Positions 33,593 to 42,833 of a DNA stretch of 64,000 bases are shown here, in pieces. The stretch covers positions 1 to 64,000 of the forward strand of contig NZ_JACRTD010000006.1 in NCBI RefSeq assembly GCF_014385085.1, given 5' to 3'. Source of the stretch: Youxingia wuxianensis. GTDB lineage: Bacteria > Bacillota > Clostridia > Oscillospirales > Ruminococcaceae. Numbering within the stretch: position 1 is the first letter of the stretch; every line of letters begins with the position of its first letter. The position numbers were made by a program, and so were the translations under genes. A model generated the notes under the pieces. It saw only the letters and a program-made list of their open reading frames with translations, did not search any database and was not told the DNA's origin.

Positions 33593-33848
33593 CCTCTTCC
33601 TCATCGTCGTCATCGTCATCCACCAGACGGTTCGCTACCGTTTCCGGCTGTACCGCGGAAAGAATCACATGGTCGGAATCCGTTATAATGACCGCTCTGG
33701 TACGTCTGCCGTACGTAGCATCCACCAAGGCGCCCTTGTCTCTGGCATCCTGAATAATTCGCTTGATTGGCGCGGATTCCGGGCTGACAATCGCTACCAG
33801 CCGGTTGGCGCACACCATATTGCCGAAACCAATATTGATCAGTTTCAT
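33582..33848 (-). CDS. remA: RemA/DUF370 regulator with acidic tail
   Basis: RemA is a small DNA-binding protein that activates biofilm matrix and osmoprotection genes in B. subtilis; here the role is unknown. 88 residues: conserved [39 protein letters not shown]. The last 12 residues are all Asp or Glu ([12 protein letters not shown]), encoded by a GAT/GAC/GAG run that also supplies the gmk ribosome site. Part of the yicC-remA-gmk-rpoZ series. Confidence 0.93.
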   Translation of the reverse strand: MKLINIGFGNMVCANRLVAIVSPESAPIKRIIQDARDKGALVDATYGRRTRAVIITDSDHVILSAVQPETVANRLVDDDDDDEEEDDE

Positions 33849-33882
33849 AAATCTTCCTCCACCTCATATTCACTTTCTGCCA

Positions 33883-34761
33883 TTACTCAATATTCTGTAT
33901 CTGCTCGCGGATTTTCTCTACGTCGCTTTTTATATCAACCACAACCTTGGCAATCGCCACATCCTGCGCTTTGGAGCCGATTGTGTTTGTTTCGCGGTTA
34001 ATTTCCTGAACCAAAAAATCCAGCTTACGGCCGATGGGTTCTTCGTGAGTTAAAATATCCCGAAACTGAGCGATATGACTGCTCAGGCGGACGGTTTCCT
34101 CATCCACCGCCACTCGATCCGCAAAAATCGCCGCTTCCGTGAGTATTCTGGCGTCATCAATCTGTTTATCCGCCAAAATTTCACACATTTTATCATACAG
34201 CCGCTGACGGTATTCCTCCACCGTTTTTGGGGAGCGCTCCTTTACAATTTCCACCAGCCGTTCAATATTGTCCAGTCTGTTGTGCAGGTCCGCTTTCAGA
34301 CGCCCGCCTTCCACCGCCCGCATGGCAACAAACTTCTCCAGCGCCTGATCCACCACGGTTTTTACCGCGCTCCAGATGATCTCCTCATCCTCCACTGTCT
34401 TGCGCACCGCAAAAATATCCGAAAAACGGGAGAGCACAGATAAGGTAATATCATCTTCCAACCCCAATTTTTCTCCCGTATCCCTCAGCGCGCCCACATA
34501 GGACTTGGCCAGCTCACTGTTAATCTCTACATTGGCGTTGGTCCCCTCAATGGTTACAATAGTGACGCCGACTTCCACCTTTCCCCGAGAAATCTGCGTT
34601 TGGGTATAGGTTTTGAGTTTCTCTTCCAGATATCCATACGCCCGGGGAACCCGGGCGGAAAATTCAAAAAAACGATGGTTTACCGACTTGATCTCGACTG
34701 TGATATCCCTTCCGTCGATCAGCTGCTGGGCCCGGCCATAACCGGTCATGCTCTTTATCAT
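33883..34761 (-). CDS. yicC: YicC-family endoribonuclease
   Basis: 292 residues, the usual length, starting MIKSMTGYGRA with VEIKSVNHRFFEFSARVP and the C-terminal DFLVQEINRETNTIGSKAQD. Members (YicC, YloC) are ribonucleases that cut small or structured RNAs. Start at 34761 fits the family; the frame extends to 34782. Confidence 0.93.
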   Translation of the reverse strand: MIKSMTGYGRAQQLIDGRDITVEIKSVNHRFFEFSARVPRAYGYLEEKLKTYTQTQISRGKVEVGVTIVTIEGTNANVEINSELAKSYVGALRDTGEKLGLEDDITLSVLSRFSDIFAVRKTVEDEEIIWSAVKTVVDQALEKFVAMRAVEGGRLKADLHNRLDNIERLVEIVKERSPKTVEEYRQRLYDKMCEILADKQIDDARILTEAAIFADRVAVDEETVRLSSHIAQFRDILTHEEPIGRKLDFLVQEINRETNTIGSKAQDVAIAKVVVDIKSDVEKIREQIQNIE

Positions 34762-34906
34762 AATAGCGTACCGCCTTCGCATTTTTTGCCAAAATAGACA
34801 AGGCTTATTTGAAATATAATTTTACTCGTTATCACCGATTTTGTCAATCTCCTGCCGGGGGAACTATCCCTTTCCTTTCGCTTTTTCCGACAGCGCCAAA
34901 ACCACG

Positions 34907-36565
34907 TTATTGTATCGCCCGGTAATAGGTCATCCCCCCTGGATAAATGGATACCTGGGGGAAAGCGTTGTTGGATAAAATACGGGCGGCCAGATACGCT
35001 CGGACGCCTACCGCGCAAATAACTACATAGTGTTTTTCCCTTTCCAATTCCCCCAGACGGGAGCGCAGTTCATCCAGCGGAATATTCACCGCCCCCGGAA
35101 TCCTAAATTCAGCATATTCACCAGGGGTGCGCACATCCAGCAAAACCATATTCTCTTCTTTTGTTTCAGTAATATTCCACGGAACAAACTTCACAAGTCC
35201 CCTGCGGGCGTTCTGCGCTACAAATCCCAGCATATTTACAGCGTCTTTGGCCGAAGCAAAAGGAGGCGCGTAGGCAATCTCCAGCCTGGTTAGATCGTCC
35301 ACGCCGCCGCCGAAACGCATGGCAATAGAGAGCGCATCGATCCGTTTATCTACCCCATCCGAGCCTACCGCCTGGCCACCCAGCAGTCTGCCGGTGTCCA
35401 TCTCGTAAATCAGCTTTAAGAACATCTGCTTCGCCCCCGGATAATAGGTGGCGTGGGAGTTTTGAACGATCATTACCGTATCATAATCTTTTCCTTTAAT
35501 CTTGCCCTGTTTTTGCAGCTGTTTTTCATTGTGTCCGGTAGCCGCCGCGCAAAGATCAAACACTTTGGCAATGCTGGTTCCCTGAGTGCCGGCATATTCC
35601 TCCCGCGCTCCCAGAAGATTATCCGCCGCCAGGCGCCCCTGCTTGTTCGCCGGCCCCGCCAGTGGGATCATCGTTCTTTCCCCGTCTACAAAATCCTCTA
35701 CTTCCACCACATCGCCTACGGCAAAAATATCCTGTATCCCTGTGCGCATTCCTGCGTCCACTATAATCCCGCCTCGGGCATTGAGGGCAATGCCGGCGTC
35801 CGCGGCAATTTTACTGTTGGGACGCACGCCGATTGCAAGAATCACCATATCTGTTTCCAGCGCCGCGCCGCTGGCAAGAACAATACGCAGGCCCTCCTGC
35901 GTCTTTTGGAACTCTTTGACCCCATCTCCCAGTAAAAGCGAAACGTTATTTTTTTGAATATTGCTGTGGAGCAGTTTCGCCATTTCATAGTCCAAAGGCG
36001 CCATCACCTGATCCGCCATCTCTACGATAGACACGTCCAATCCCAGGGCATGCAGATTTTCCGCCATCTCCAAACCGATAAAGCCGCCCCCAATGACCGC
36101 TGCCCGCTTGATCGGATGTTCGGCAAGATATTCCTTGATCCGGTCGGTATCGGGCACCGTCCACACCTGAAAAATTCCAGGCAGGTCTATTCCGGGAATC
36201 GGAGGTACAATCGGAGAAGACCCGGTAGCAATTACCAGCTTGTCATAGCTTTCAAAAAATTCCTGCCCGCTGGTCAGATCCCGAATTTTTACCTTTTTTT
36301 CTTGCGGAAGAATTTGAGTGACTTCATGATGAACCTTCACATCCACATTGTATCGTTCTTTCATACGCTGAGGCGTCTGCAAAAGCAGCGCTCTCCGATC
36401 CGGGATCGCCCCTCCGATATGATAGGGCAAGCCGCAGTTTGCATAAGAAATATAGTCGCCTCGTTCAAATATTTTAATTTCACACTCTTCACTGAGTCTT
36501 CTGAGCCGGGCAGCCGCGGAAGCGCCTCCTGCCACACCGCCGATAATGACAATTTTTTCTTTCAT
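34907..36565 (-). CDS. CoA-disulfide reductase-type flavoprotein with C-terminal rhodanese domain
   Basis: FAD/NAD(P)H-dependent oxidoreductase of 552 residues: FAD motif IGGVAGGASAAARLRR near 8-23, redox Cys44 in SYANCGLPYHIGG, NADH motif VIGGGFIGLEMAENL near 156-170, and a rhodanese module from about 460 with VICAVGVRAYLAARI holding the active Cys. Fusions of this kind reduce CoA disulfide, polysulfide or persulfides. Monocistronic with its own promoter at 36682-36710, so probably part of redox or sulfur defence. Confidence 0.88.
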   Translation of the reverse strand: MKEKIVIIGGVAGGASAAARLRRLSEECEIKIFERGDYISYANCGLPYHIGGAIPDRRALLLQTPQRMKERYNVDVKVHHEVTQILPQEKKVKIRDLTSGQEFFESYDKLVIATGSSPIVPPIPGIDLPGIFQVWTVPDTDRIKEYLAEHPIKRAAVIGGGFIGLEMAENLHALGLDVSIVEMADQVMAPLDYEMAKLLHSNIQKNNVSLLLGDGVKEFQKTQEGLRIVLASGAALETDMVILAIGVRPNSKIAADAGIALNARGGIIVDAGMRTGIQDIFAVGDVVEVEDFVDGERTMIPLAGPANKQGRLAADNLLGAREEYAGTQGTSIAKVFDLCAAATGHNEKQLQKQGKIKGKDYDTVMIVQNSHATYYPGAKQMFLKLIYEMDTGRLLGGQAVGSDGVDKRIDALSIAMRFGGGVDDLTRLEIAYAPPFASAKDAVNMLGFVAQNARRGLVKFVPWNITETKEENMVLLDVRTPGEYAEFRIPGAVNIPLDELRSRLGELEREKHYVVICAVGVRAYLAARILSNNAFPQVSIYPGGMTYYRAIQ

Positions 36566-36681
36566 AGCTTCTTCCCCCTAACCTTTTTAACAGGCGACGG
36601 CCGGGACCGTCATCGCCTCATTTTCGTGCCTATTTTGATCATTCATTTCTTATAAGCTTATTATGCTGCTATATTTTTTTA

Positions 36682-36710
36682 ATTATATCATTGGAAAAAA
36701 TGAAAAACAA
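36682..36710 (-). promoter_or_regulatory. Promoter for the CoA-disulfide reductase-like gene
   Basis: Minus strand TTGTTT (36710-36705), 17-bp spacer ending in TGA, TATAAT (36687-36682): an extended -10 promoter about 115 bases before the start codon. Confidence 0.7.
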
Positions 36711-36829
36711 CATCTCCTCCTTTTTTCCTCTATAAATCTGATACAAGGCCCGCCCCTGCCTTCCGCGCCGCTTATACACACCGTTTTCTTTTATTGTTTC
36801 CCAATGGCGCGTACCTTTAAGGGCAAAAT

Positions 36830-36868
36830 AAAAAACGGCACAAGTCCCTGGGACTGTGCCGTTTTTTT
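36830..36868 (-). terminator. Terminator after oadA
   Basis: AACGGCACAAGTCCC pairs with GGGACTGTGCCGTT (one bulged A), flanked by A-run and seven T; active in either direction. Confidence 0.88.
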
Positions 36869-36883
36869 ACCGTTGTTAATTTA

Positions 36884-38287
36884 TCAGACAGGATGAACTT
36901 TGTTTTCCTTGTTAGCGTGTTCCCCGTCTACGCCGTATTTTTTATTTTTACGTTTTTCGAAGAATTTGGGAGCGACTTGCGGGAATTGGGCCATAGTCAG
37001 GATATCTTCTTCCTGCTCCAAATATTCCGGCGGGAACTCCTCGCGGAATTTCTCCAGTTCCGGCTCCAGCAGATCGGCCGGACGGCAATCAATTGGTTCC
37101 TCGTCGCCGATAATCTGTTTACGGAACTGCGGATCGATCGGCGCTGGGGTTTTTCCGTATTCGCCCCGAACCAGCCCGCGGAATTCTTTGGTTACCATCT
37201 TGTAGCGCTCGCCCATAATTACATTGAACACCGCCTGAGTACCTACGATCTGAGAGGTCGGAGTTACCAGAGGAGGATATCCGGAATCTTTACGCACATT
37301 GGGCACTTCGTTGAGCACCGCATCCAACTGATCCTCTTTCCCCGCCTGTTTCAGCTGGGAAACCAGGTTGGACAGCATCCCGCCCGGCACCTGATAAAGC
37401 AGAGTGTTGGCGTCAACGCCCATTACCTTAGGATTAAGAAGGCCGTTGTCCAGATATTTCTGGCGCAGTTTCGCGAAGTGTTCGCGAACCACATTAAGTT
37501 TTTTCAAATCCAAACCGGTGTCATACGGTGTACCCTGAAGCGCCGCCACCATAGATTCCGTAGCCGCATGGGAGGTGCCCAGGGCCAGAGGGGACATGGC
37601 GGTATCGATAATATCAACGCCTGCTTCAATCCCTTTCAATAGGGACATGGAAGCCAGACCGCTGGTGTAATGAGAATGCAGGTCGATGGGAATTTTAACC
37701 GCGCTCTTTAAGGCGCTTACCAGCTGGGTAGCCACTGTGGGGCTGATCAGCCCTGCCATATCCTTAATACAGATGGAATCCGCGCCTGCATTTTCCAACT
37801 GTTTGGCATAATTTACGAAATAATCCACATTGTGTACCGGGCTGGTGGTATAGGAAATCGCCGCCTGCATATGGGCTTTTTCCTTCTTTGTAGCTTTAAT
37901 CGCTGTTTCCAAATTGCGGATATCGTTCAGAGCGTCAAAAATACGGATAATATCAATCCCGTTATCCACCGATTTCTGTACGAAATATTCCACAACATCA
38001 TCCGCATAATGACGATATCCCAGCATATTCTGCCCACGGAAGAGCATCTGTAGTTTGGTGTTCGGCATATTTTTGCGAATTACCCGCAGTCTTTCCCACG
38101 GATCCTCGTCCAAAAAGCGGATACAGGAGTCGAATGTCGCTCCGCCCCATACCTCGCAGGAAAAGTATCCCACTTCATCCATGGCAGGCAGAATGGGAAG
38201 CATATCTTCCAACGACATACGGGTGGCAATCAGAGACTGGTGGGCATCACGGAGCACCGTCTCACAAATTTTAACTTGTTGTGCCAT
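36884..38287 (-). CDS. oadA: Oxaloacetate decarboxylase alpha / transcarboxylase 5S-type subunit
   Basis: Carboxyltransferase that exchanges CO2 between oxaloacetate/pyruvate and biotin. 467 residues: DAHQSLIATRM near 15-25, catalytic metal region HSHYTSGLASMSLLKG with both His, MDTAMSPLA-like DTAMSPLALGTSHAATE near 236. It lacks a fused biotin domain; biotin is carried by the separate protein encoded 15 bp upstream. No membrane OadB subunit gene is near, unlike sodium-pump operons. Confidence 0.9.
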   Translation of the reverse strand: MAQQVKICETVLRDAHQSLIATRMSLEDMLPILPAMDEVGYFSCEVWGGATFDSCIRFLDEDPWERLRVIRKNMPNTKLQMLFRGQNMLGYRHYADDVVEYFVQKSVDNGIDIIRIFDALNDIRNLETAIKATKKEKAHMQAAISYTTSPVHNVDYFVNYAKQLENAGADSICIKDMAGLISPTVATQLVSALKSAVKIPIDLHSHYTSGLASMSLLKGIEAGVDIIDTAMSPLALGTSHAATESMVAALQGTPYDTGLDLKKLNVVREHFAKLRQKYLDNGLLNPKVMGVDANTLLYQVPGGMLSNLVSQLKQAGKEDQLDAVLNEVPNVRKDSGYPPLVTPTSQIVGTQAVFNVIMGERYKMVTKEFRGLVRGEYGKTPAPIDPQFRKQIIGDEEPIDCRPADLLEPELEKFREEFPPEYLEQEEDILTMAQFPQVAPKFFEKRKNKKYGVDGEHANKENKVHPV

Positions 38288-38302
38288 ATCTATTCTCCTT
38301 CC

Positions 38303-38722
38303 TTAGCCGATGGAGATCAACAGATCATTGGAATTAACTGTGTCACCCTTTTTCACATGGATACCAACTACGGTACCTGCTGCCGGCGCAAAAATCTCAT
38401 TTTCCATCTTCATCGCTTCCAAGATAAGCAGAAGTCCATTCTGTTCTACCTTGTCGCCTTCTTTCACCTTGATATCAAGGATATTGCCAGGCATTGGCGC
38501 AGTAACCTTGGTAGCGCCCGCTACCGGAGCCGCAGGGGCCGCCGCTGCAGGAGCAGGAGCCGCCGCGGGAGCTGCTGCAGGAGCGGGAGCCGCAGGGGCC
38601 GCCGCAGGAGCTGCTGCAGGAGCTGCTGCAGGAGCGGGGATAGGAGCCGGAGCACCTGCGCCCAGTTCGTCCACTTGAACATCATAGGATTTGCCGTTAA
38701 CTGTTATATTAAACCTTTTCAT
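38303..38722 (-). CDS. Biotin carboxyl carrier protein
   Basis: 139 residues: short N-terminal segment (KRFNITVNGKSYDVQVDEL), a linker of about 45 residues made almost only of Ala and Pro, and a C-terminal biotinyl domain with the biotinylated Lys in EAMKMENEI near 108-116. The mobile linker lets biotin swing between the two carboxyltransferases encoded on either side. Same strand and tight spacing with both. Confidence 0.93.
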   Translation of the reverse strand: MKRFNITVNGKSYDVQVDELGAGAPAPIPAPAAAPAAAPAAAPAAPAPAAAPAAAPAPAAAAPAAPVAGATKVTAPMPGNILDIKVKEGDKVEQNGLLLILEAMKMENEIFAPAAGTVVGIHVKKGDTVNSNDLLISIG

Positions 38723-38767
38723 TAGGAAAACCTCCTTGTTTATTTCAAATAGTAACCGTCATTAAAA

Positions 38768-40186
38768 TTACATAGGAATATTGGCGTGTTTTTTCGGCAG
38801 GGTAGTTACCCGTTTGCCGCTAAGCATATCCAAAGCGGAAATAATGACTCCCCGGGTGGCCGCCGGATCAATCACATCGTCAATATGACCCTTGGAGGCC
38901 GCCGCCAGCGCGCTGGCTTCCTGGGCCGCATAGTCTGCTTGTACCTGTTCACGGGATTTTTCCTTGGTAATCTTGTCCCCGTACATAAACGCCACCGCGG
39001 TTTTCGGATCCAGCGGACTGATTACCGCGTTCGGCCAGGCTACGGTGTAGTCAGAATTCGCCGCCCGTCCCGCAAAGGAAATAAAGGCGCTGCCATAAGC
39101 TTTGCCTACAATTACAGAAATTTTCGGAGTGGTCGCTTCCGCATATACATGAGCCAGTTTCGCCGCTTCGCGAACACCGCCCTTACGCTGGGCCTCAGCG
39201 GCGCCTGCGAAACCTTTGCAATCCACTAACGTCACTACCGGGATCTGGAAGCTGTCGCACACAGAAACAAAACGCGCGATCTTGGAACATCCGCTGGCGC
39301 AGAGTTCTCCGTCCTTGCTGGCCGCTACAAAGCCTACGGTAGAGCCCGCTACCGTGGCCAGCACTGTGCTGGCGCAGTCCTTGGCAAAATCCGCATGCAG
39401 TTCCAGCGCACTGCCTTCGTCGGCGATATTGGAAATAATATCGTCCAGGCTGGCAGAAGAAATGTCCGCCGCAGCCGCGCTCAACGCTTGGGCCGCGCCT
39501 GCGGTCTCACTGAAGTCAAACATGGGCGGCGCAGAAAGGTTGTTTGCCGGCAGCATAGCGATCAGCTTTCTCGCACTGGCGATAGCGCTGTCGTCGTCCT
39601 TTTCTATCACATGGGCCGCGCCGGATACCGCCGCGTTTTCCGCGGTGCCCGCTCCTTCTCCTGCACAAACTGCCGGAGGCGCCATAAAGAACTGGCCTTT
39701 TTCACTCATAATTACAAAATCCGCAGCGGCGGCGATCATCGCAGCCGGTCCGGCGCACACTCCCAGTACCAAGGAGATCTGCGGCACCACGCCGGAAAGA
39801 TTGTTTGTCCACAATAACATTTCGCCATAAGCGTTTAAAGCTCCCAGTCCGTCGGCCAGATCCGCCCCATTGGAATCATAAATTCCGACTACCGGCGCAC
39901 CTGTCTTAAGCGCCAGATCGTACAGCTTTTTCAGCTTTGTCCCCTGGGCGGTCCCCACCGCGCCGTCTTTTTGTGTGTTGTCCTGGGAGAAAGCGTAAAC
40001 AGGCGATCCCTCAACTAAGCCATATCCTGTAACTACGCCTGTACCGTCGCACTGTGCCCCGGCATATACTCCAACTTCCACAAAAGTATCCGGATCAAAC
40101 AGCTTTGCGATCCGATCTCTGGCGGCAGAGGCTTTCAATACCTGTTCACGGGCAGCGGCAAATGACATTGTCTTGTCCCCACTCAT
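38768..40186 (-). CDS. Acyl-CoA carboxyltransferase (transcarboxylase 12S / MmdA-type)
   Basis: 472 residues of the carboxyl-transferase (crotonase-fold) family, with paired N and C halves: GTGVVTGYGLVEGSPVYAF near 46, GGVREAAKLAHVYAEAT near 330 and GKAYGSAFISFAGR near 356. It moves carboxyl from biotin to an acyl-CoA, or the reverse. With the BCCP and OadA-type subunits it resembles the propionibacterial methylmalonyl-CoA:pyruvate transcarboxylase. The family motifs are less conserved than in MmdA, so the acyl-CoA is uncertain. Start at 40186 has AGGAGG 8 bases upstream. Confidence 0.85.
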   Translation of the reverse strand: MSGDKTMSFAAAREQVLKASAARDRIAKLFDPDTFVEVGVYAGAQCDGTGVVTGYGLVEGSPVYAFSQDNTQKDGAVGTAQGTKLKKLYDLALKTGAPVVGIYDSNGADLADGLGALNAYGEMLLWTNNLSGVVPQISLVLGVCAGPAAMIAAAADFVIMSEKGQFFMAPPAVCAGEGAGTAENAAVSGAAHVIEKDDDSAIASARKLIAMLPANNLSAPPMFDFSETAGAAQALSAAAADISSASLDDIISNIADEGSALELHADFAKDCASTVLATVAGSTVGFVAASKDGELCASGCSKIARFVSVCDSFQIPVVTLVDCKGFAGAAEAQRKGGVREAAKLAHVYAEATTPKISVIVGKAYGSAFISFAGRAANSDYTVAWPNAVISPLDPKTAVAFMYGDKITKEKSREQVQADYAAQEASALAAASKGHIDDVIDPAATRGVIISALDMLSGKRVTTLPKKHANIPM

Positions 40187-40282
40187 GTTGTTTCCTCCTA
40201 TCTCAACCATTATTAACTAAAAAATATCATCCTCGTTCGGACTATCCTTTTTTGAAAAAATATCCAAACGTAACCAGTATCA

Positions 40283-40311
40283 AGTATACACTGATTTTGT
40301 CAAGTTTACAA
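40283..40311 (-). promoter_or_regulatory. Promoter for the transcarboxylase-like operon
   Basis: Minus strand TTGTAA (40311-40306), 17-bp spacer, TATACT (40288-40283). A perfect TTGACA also lies in the spacer and could pair with GATACT downstream. Confidence 0.45.
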
Positions 40312-40361
40312 GAGCTCCTGCAAATTTATTTGATATTTTTTTAACTATTTTTGTAAAATGG

Positions 40362-40394
40362 AAGGACGGCAGGCAAAATTTGCCCGCCGTCCTT
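40362..40394 (-). terminator. Terminator after the 124-residue gene
   Basis: AAGGACGGC / GCCGTCCTT outer stem and GGC/GCC inner stem around AAAATTT; moderately T-rich downstream on the minus strand. Confidence 0.65.
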
Positions 40395-40405
40395 GGCCGC
40401 TGTTG

Positions 40406-40780
40406 TTATTTTACGCAGTTTCTCTTGGAAAAAAAAGCTCCCAGCTCAAACTCTTTCCCAATTTCATATCCCAGTTTGCTCAGGGCCATGGCAATCTCCC
40501 GGCCCAGATTTTCTCCCAGCTTTCCATATACGGCTCCTTGGTTTTTCTGGGCGTTAAACGCCGCGCGGGCCATGCCGTCCACCAGCCCTATATCCAACCG
40601 CCGGCCGGTGTCCGCCCCTTCCAAGACGACGCACTTGTCTTTCTGTGAGAAAGCGGCGGTCGCCAGCACATCTTCCCCGGAAAACGCGCCGTAGGCAAAT
40701 GTATTCTCACCGCTAAGATAAAAGCTTCCGCAAATACGTTGGGCGAGCCTGTCGTCCGCCACTTTTTTTATCATAAACAT
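40406..40780 (-). CDS. Hypothetical protein, 124 residues
   Basis: Starts MFMIKKVADDRLAQRICGSF; mixed alpha/beta composition with DKCVVLEGADTGRRLDIGLVDGMARAAFNAQK in the middle. No signal peptide or membrane helix. I do not recognise a family; the pattern of an N-terminal half resembling small GNAT-like proteins is weak. It is 37 bp downstream of the pseudouridine synthase gene in the same direction and ends at its own terminator, so it is a real gene in that transcript. Confidence 0.7.
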   Translation of the reverse strand: MFMIKKVADDRLAQRICGSFYLSGENTFAYGAFSGEDVLATAAFSQKDKCVVLEGADTGRRLDIGLVDGMARAAFNAQKNQGAVYGKLGENLGREIAMALSKLGYEIGKEFELGAFFSKRNCVK

Positions 40781-40817
40781 TTTATACTCTCCATAATTTT
40801 AGCACTCAACATGATAC

Positions 40818-41555
40818 TTATTTCTTGATGGCGTTACGCAGGGCAATCAGCTCCGCAGGCTTCAGTTCCCGCCACTGCCCCGGCTGGAGCATTCCCAGTT
40901 TTAAGGGGCCTACCGCAGTGCGTTTGAGCCTTGCCACTTCCAGCCCCACCGCCTCGCACATTTTGCGGATTTGACGGTTTCTCCCTTCCTGAATGGAGAT
41001 TTGCAGCACAACCCGGCCTTCCTGCTTTTGCAAAATCAATACAGTGGCCGGCAAGGTCATCTTTCCGTCGATCATGACTCCCGCCGACATCTGGGCGGCC
41101 TGCTCATCCGTAACGTCCGGATGTACAGTAACCCGGTAGGTCTTAGTAATGTGGTTGGAGGGGTGCATCACCGTATTGGCAAAGCTGCCGTCGTTGGTTA
41201 GCAGCAAAAGCCCTTCGCTGTTGCGGTCCAGCCGTCCCACCGGATACACCTTGGCAGGCGCGTCCTCCACCAGATCGGTCACGCATCTGCGCCCCAGCTC
41301 ATCGCTGGTGGTGGTCACATAACCCCGGGGCTTATTCAACATCAGATAAACGTTTCGTTTTTTTCTTTCCAACAGCACCTTTTGTCCGTCGATAGCGATG
41401 ATATCCTTTGCGGGATTTATCGGGTGCCCTAACTGAGCCTTGCGTCCGTTGACAGTGATCCTGCCTTCCCGAATATACTCTTCTGCCTTGCGCCGGGATA
41501 AAACGCCATTGTCAGACAAGACCTTTTGTATTCGTATTCCTTTTACCTGCACCAT
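40818..41555 (-). CDS. RluB/RsuA-family pseudouridine synthase
   Basis: Makes pseudouridine in 23S (RluB type) or 16S rRNA. 245 residues: S4 domain (RIQKVLSDNGVLSRRKAEEYI), catalytic Asp in PVGRLDRNSEGLLLLTNDG near 103-121 and EGRNRQIRKMCEAVG near 200. Start at 41555 has AGAGGAA upstream; it begins 10 bp after the D,D-carboxypeptidase stop, as in the dac-spmAB-rluB region of other Firmicutes. Confidence 0.92.
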   Translation of the reverse strand: MVQVKGIRIQKVLSDNGVLSRRKAEEYIREGRITVNGRKAQLGHPINPAKDIIAIDGQKVLLERKKRNVYLMLNKPRGYVTTTSDELGRRCVTDLVEDAPAKVYPVGRLDRNSEGLLLLTNDGSFANTVMHPSNHITKTYRVTVHPDVTDEQAAQMSAGVMIDGKMTLPATVLILQKQEGRVVLQISIQEGRNRQIRKMCEAVGLEVARLKRTAVGPLKLGMLQPGQWRELKPAELIALRNAIKK

Positions 41556-41565
41556 ATTTTTTCCT

Positions 41566-42762
41566 CTACTCTCTTCTCTCATGGGCAAAAAGCCCGTCTA
41601 GCCACCGCGCCAGCCACCATTTTTCTTTCTGCCTGGCGGGAATGTCTTCCTGTGCTGTCAGCGGCACCTCCCCTATGGGCTGGCCGTCGCTGTAAACTGT
41701 AAAACTGCCGATTGCCTGCCCCTTTCTTACCGGAGCATATAAAAACGGCGCGATCCGCGCCTTGATCTCCAACTGTTCTAATTCCCCGTCCAGCAAGGAT
41801 ACTTGCGCCGGCGGGGAATACACCCCGTTTACCGCTTCCCGTATCCCGCCGGTCACTGGTATTTTTACCGAAGGCAGCCGGGATGTGATGTCCACTGGGG
41901 TGAGTTTTTCAAAATACCGGTCGTACAGCTTAGCGTGTACCTCCCAATCGTCCGGACAGTTCAAGGTCACACAGATTAATTTGCTGCCATCCCGCATAGC
42001 GCAGGAGACCAAGCACCGCCCTGCTTTTTTCGTAAACCCGGTTTTCACCCCCACTGCCCCTTCGTAATTGCGCAAAAGCTTATTGTGGTTGGTAAGCCAG
42101 CGCCGGTAAGGAGGATTTCCATATTCCACCACCGCCTTGCTTTGGGAGCAGATATCCGCAAATCTAGGGTTTTTCAGCGCCTCCTGCGCCAGCAAAGCCA
42201 TATCGTAAGCAGTACTATAATGGTTTTCATGGTTCAAGCCGGAAGGAGTCACAAAATGGGTGTCCTCCATCCCCAGCTGCTGGGCCCGCTGGTTCATTTT
42301 TTGGGCGAATTTTTCCTGACTTCCGGCGATTTTCACCGCCGCTGCATTGGCCCCGTCGTTGCCGGAAGCCAAAAGCATCCCATAGGCCAAAATGGATAAA
42401 GTAACCTTATCCCCCTCGATCAGTCCCATGGAAGATCCTTCTACCTTAATCGCCGTAGGATCTACTACAAAATAACGGTCCAGATCCTCCTGCTCCAACG
42501 TAAGCAGGGCCGTCATAATCTTAGTGGTGCTGGCCATGGGAAGCCTGCCGTTGGCATTTTGAGCAAACAGCACCCGTCCCGTATAGGCGTCGATGACTAC
42601 AGCGCCTTTGGCGTTCACCTGCAGATCCGGCGTATCCGGAATCGTCTGGGCCGAAACCTGCTTTTCTCCAAAGGCCGGCTCCGCCGCCTGGGCCTCTGTC
42701 AGACGCACCCCTACAAACAGCAGCAAAAACGCCACCAGCAAGGCCACCGCTTTTTTCAGCAT
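41566..42762 (-). CDS. D-alanyl-D-alanine carboxypeptidase (DacF/DacB-like)
   Basis: Trims the last D-Ala of peptidoglycan stem peptides outside the membrane. 398 residues: signal peptide (LLVAFLLLFVGVRL, cleavage near AQA), SxxK in ASTTKIMTALL, SGN in LLASGNDGANAAA and KTG in GVKTGFTKKAG, then a C-terminal beta-rich domain. Upstream of the RNA-modifying gene and next to ytfJ, a grouping linked to spore cortex genes. Confidence 0.92.
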   Translation of the reverse strand: MLKKAVALLVAFLLLFVGVRLTEAQAAEPAFGEKQVSAQTIPDTPDLQVNAKGAVVIDAYTGRVLFAQNANGRLPMASTTKIMTALLTLEQEDLDRYFVVDPTAIKVEGSSMGLIEGDKVTLSILAYGMLLASGNDGANAAAVKIAGSQEKFAQKMNQRAQQLGMEDTHFVTPSGLNHENHYSTAYDMALLAQEALKNPRFADICSQSKAVVEYGNPPYRRWLTNHNKLLRNYEGAVGVKTGFTKKAGRCLVSCAMRDGSKLICVTLNCPDDWEVHAKLYDRYFEKLTPVDITSRLPSVKIPVTGGIREAVNGVYSPPAQVSLLDGELEQLEIKARIAPFLYAPVRKGQAIGSFTVYSDGQPIGEVPLTAQEDIPARQKEKWWLARWLDGLFAHERRE

Positions 42763-42833
42763 AACAAATCACCCGCAAAAATTATTCGCGCATCGCTGCA
42801 CAGCTAATTTTATGCGGTGAAACAAGCCCTATA

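Larger units (their letters stand above)
36566..36883. other. Intergenic region upstream of the flavoprotein gene
   Basis: Contains the leftward promoter (36682-36710), a GC-rich imperfect hairpin in its leader near 36592-36618, and a terminator of oadA (36830-36868). No gene seen. Confidence 0.6.

Noticed and set aside
33592..33619. Upstream ATG series as gmk start
   Set aside because: Would lie within the acidic-tail codons of remA and gives residues (MTMTTMRKR) unlike any guanylate kinase.
38530..38650. GCTGCAGGAGC repeats as a regulatory repeat
   Set aside because: They encode the Ala/Pro linker of the biotin carrier protein and are in frame.
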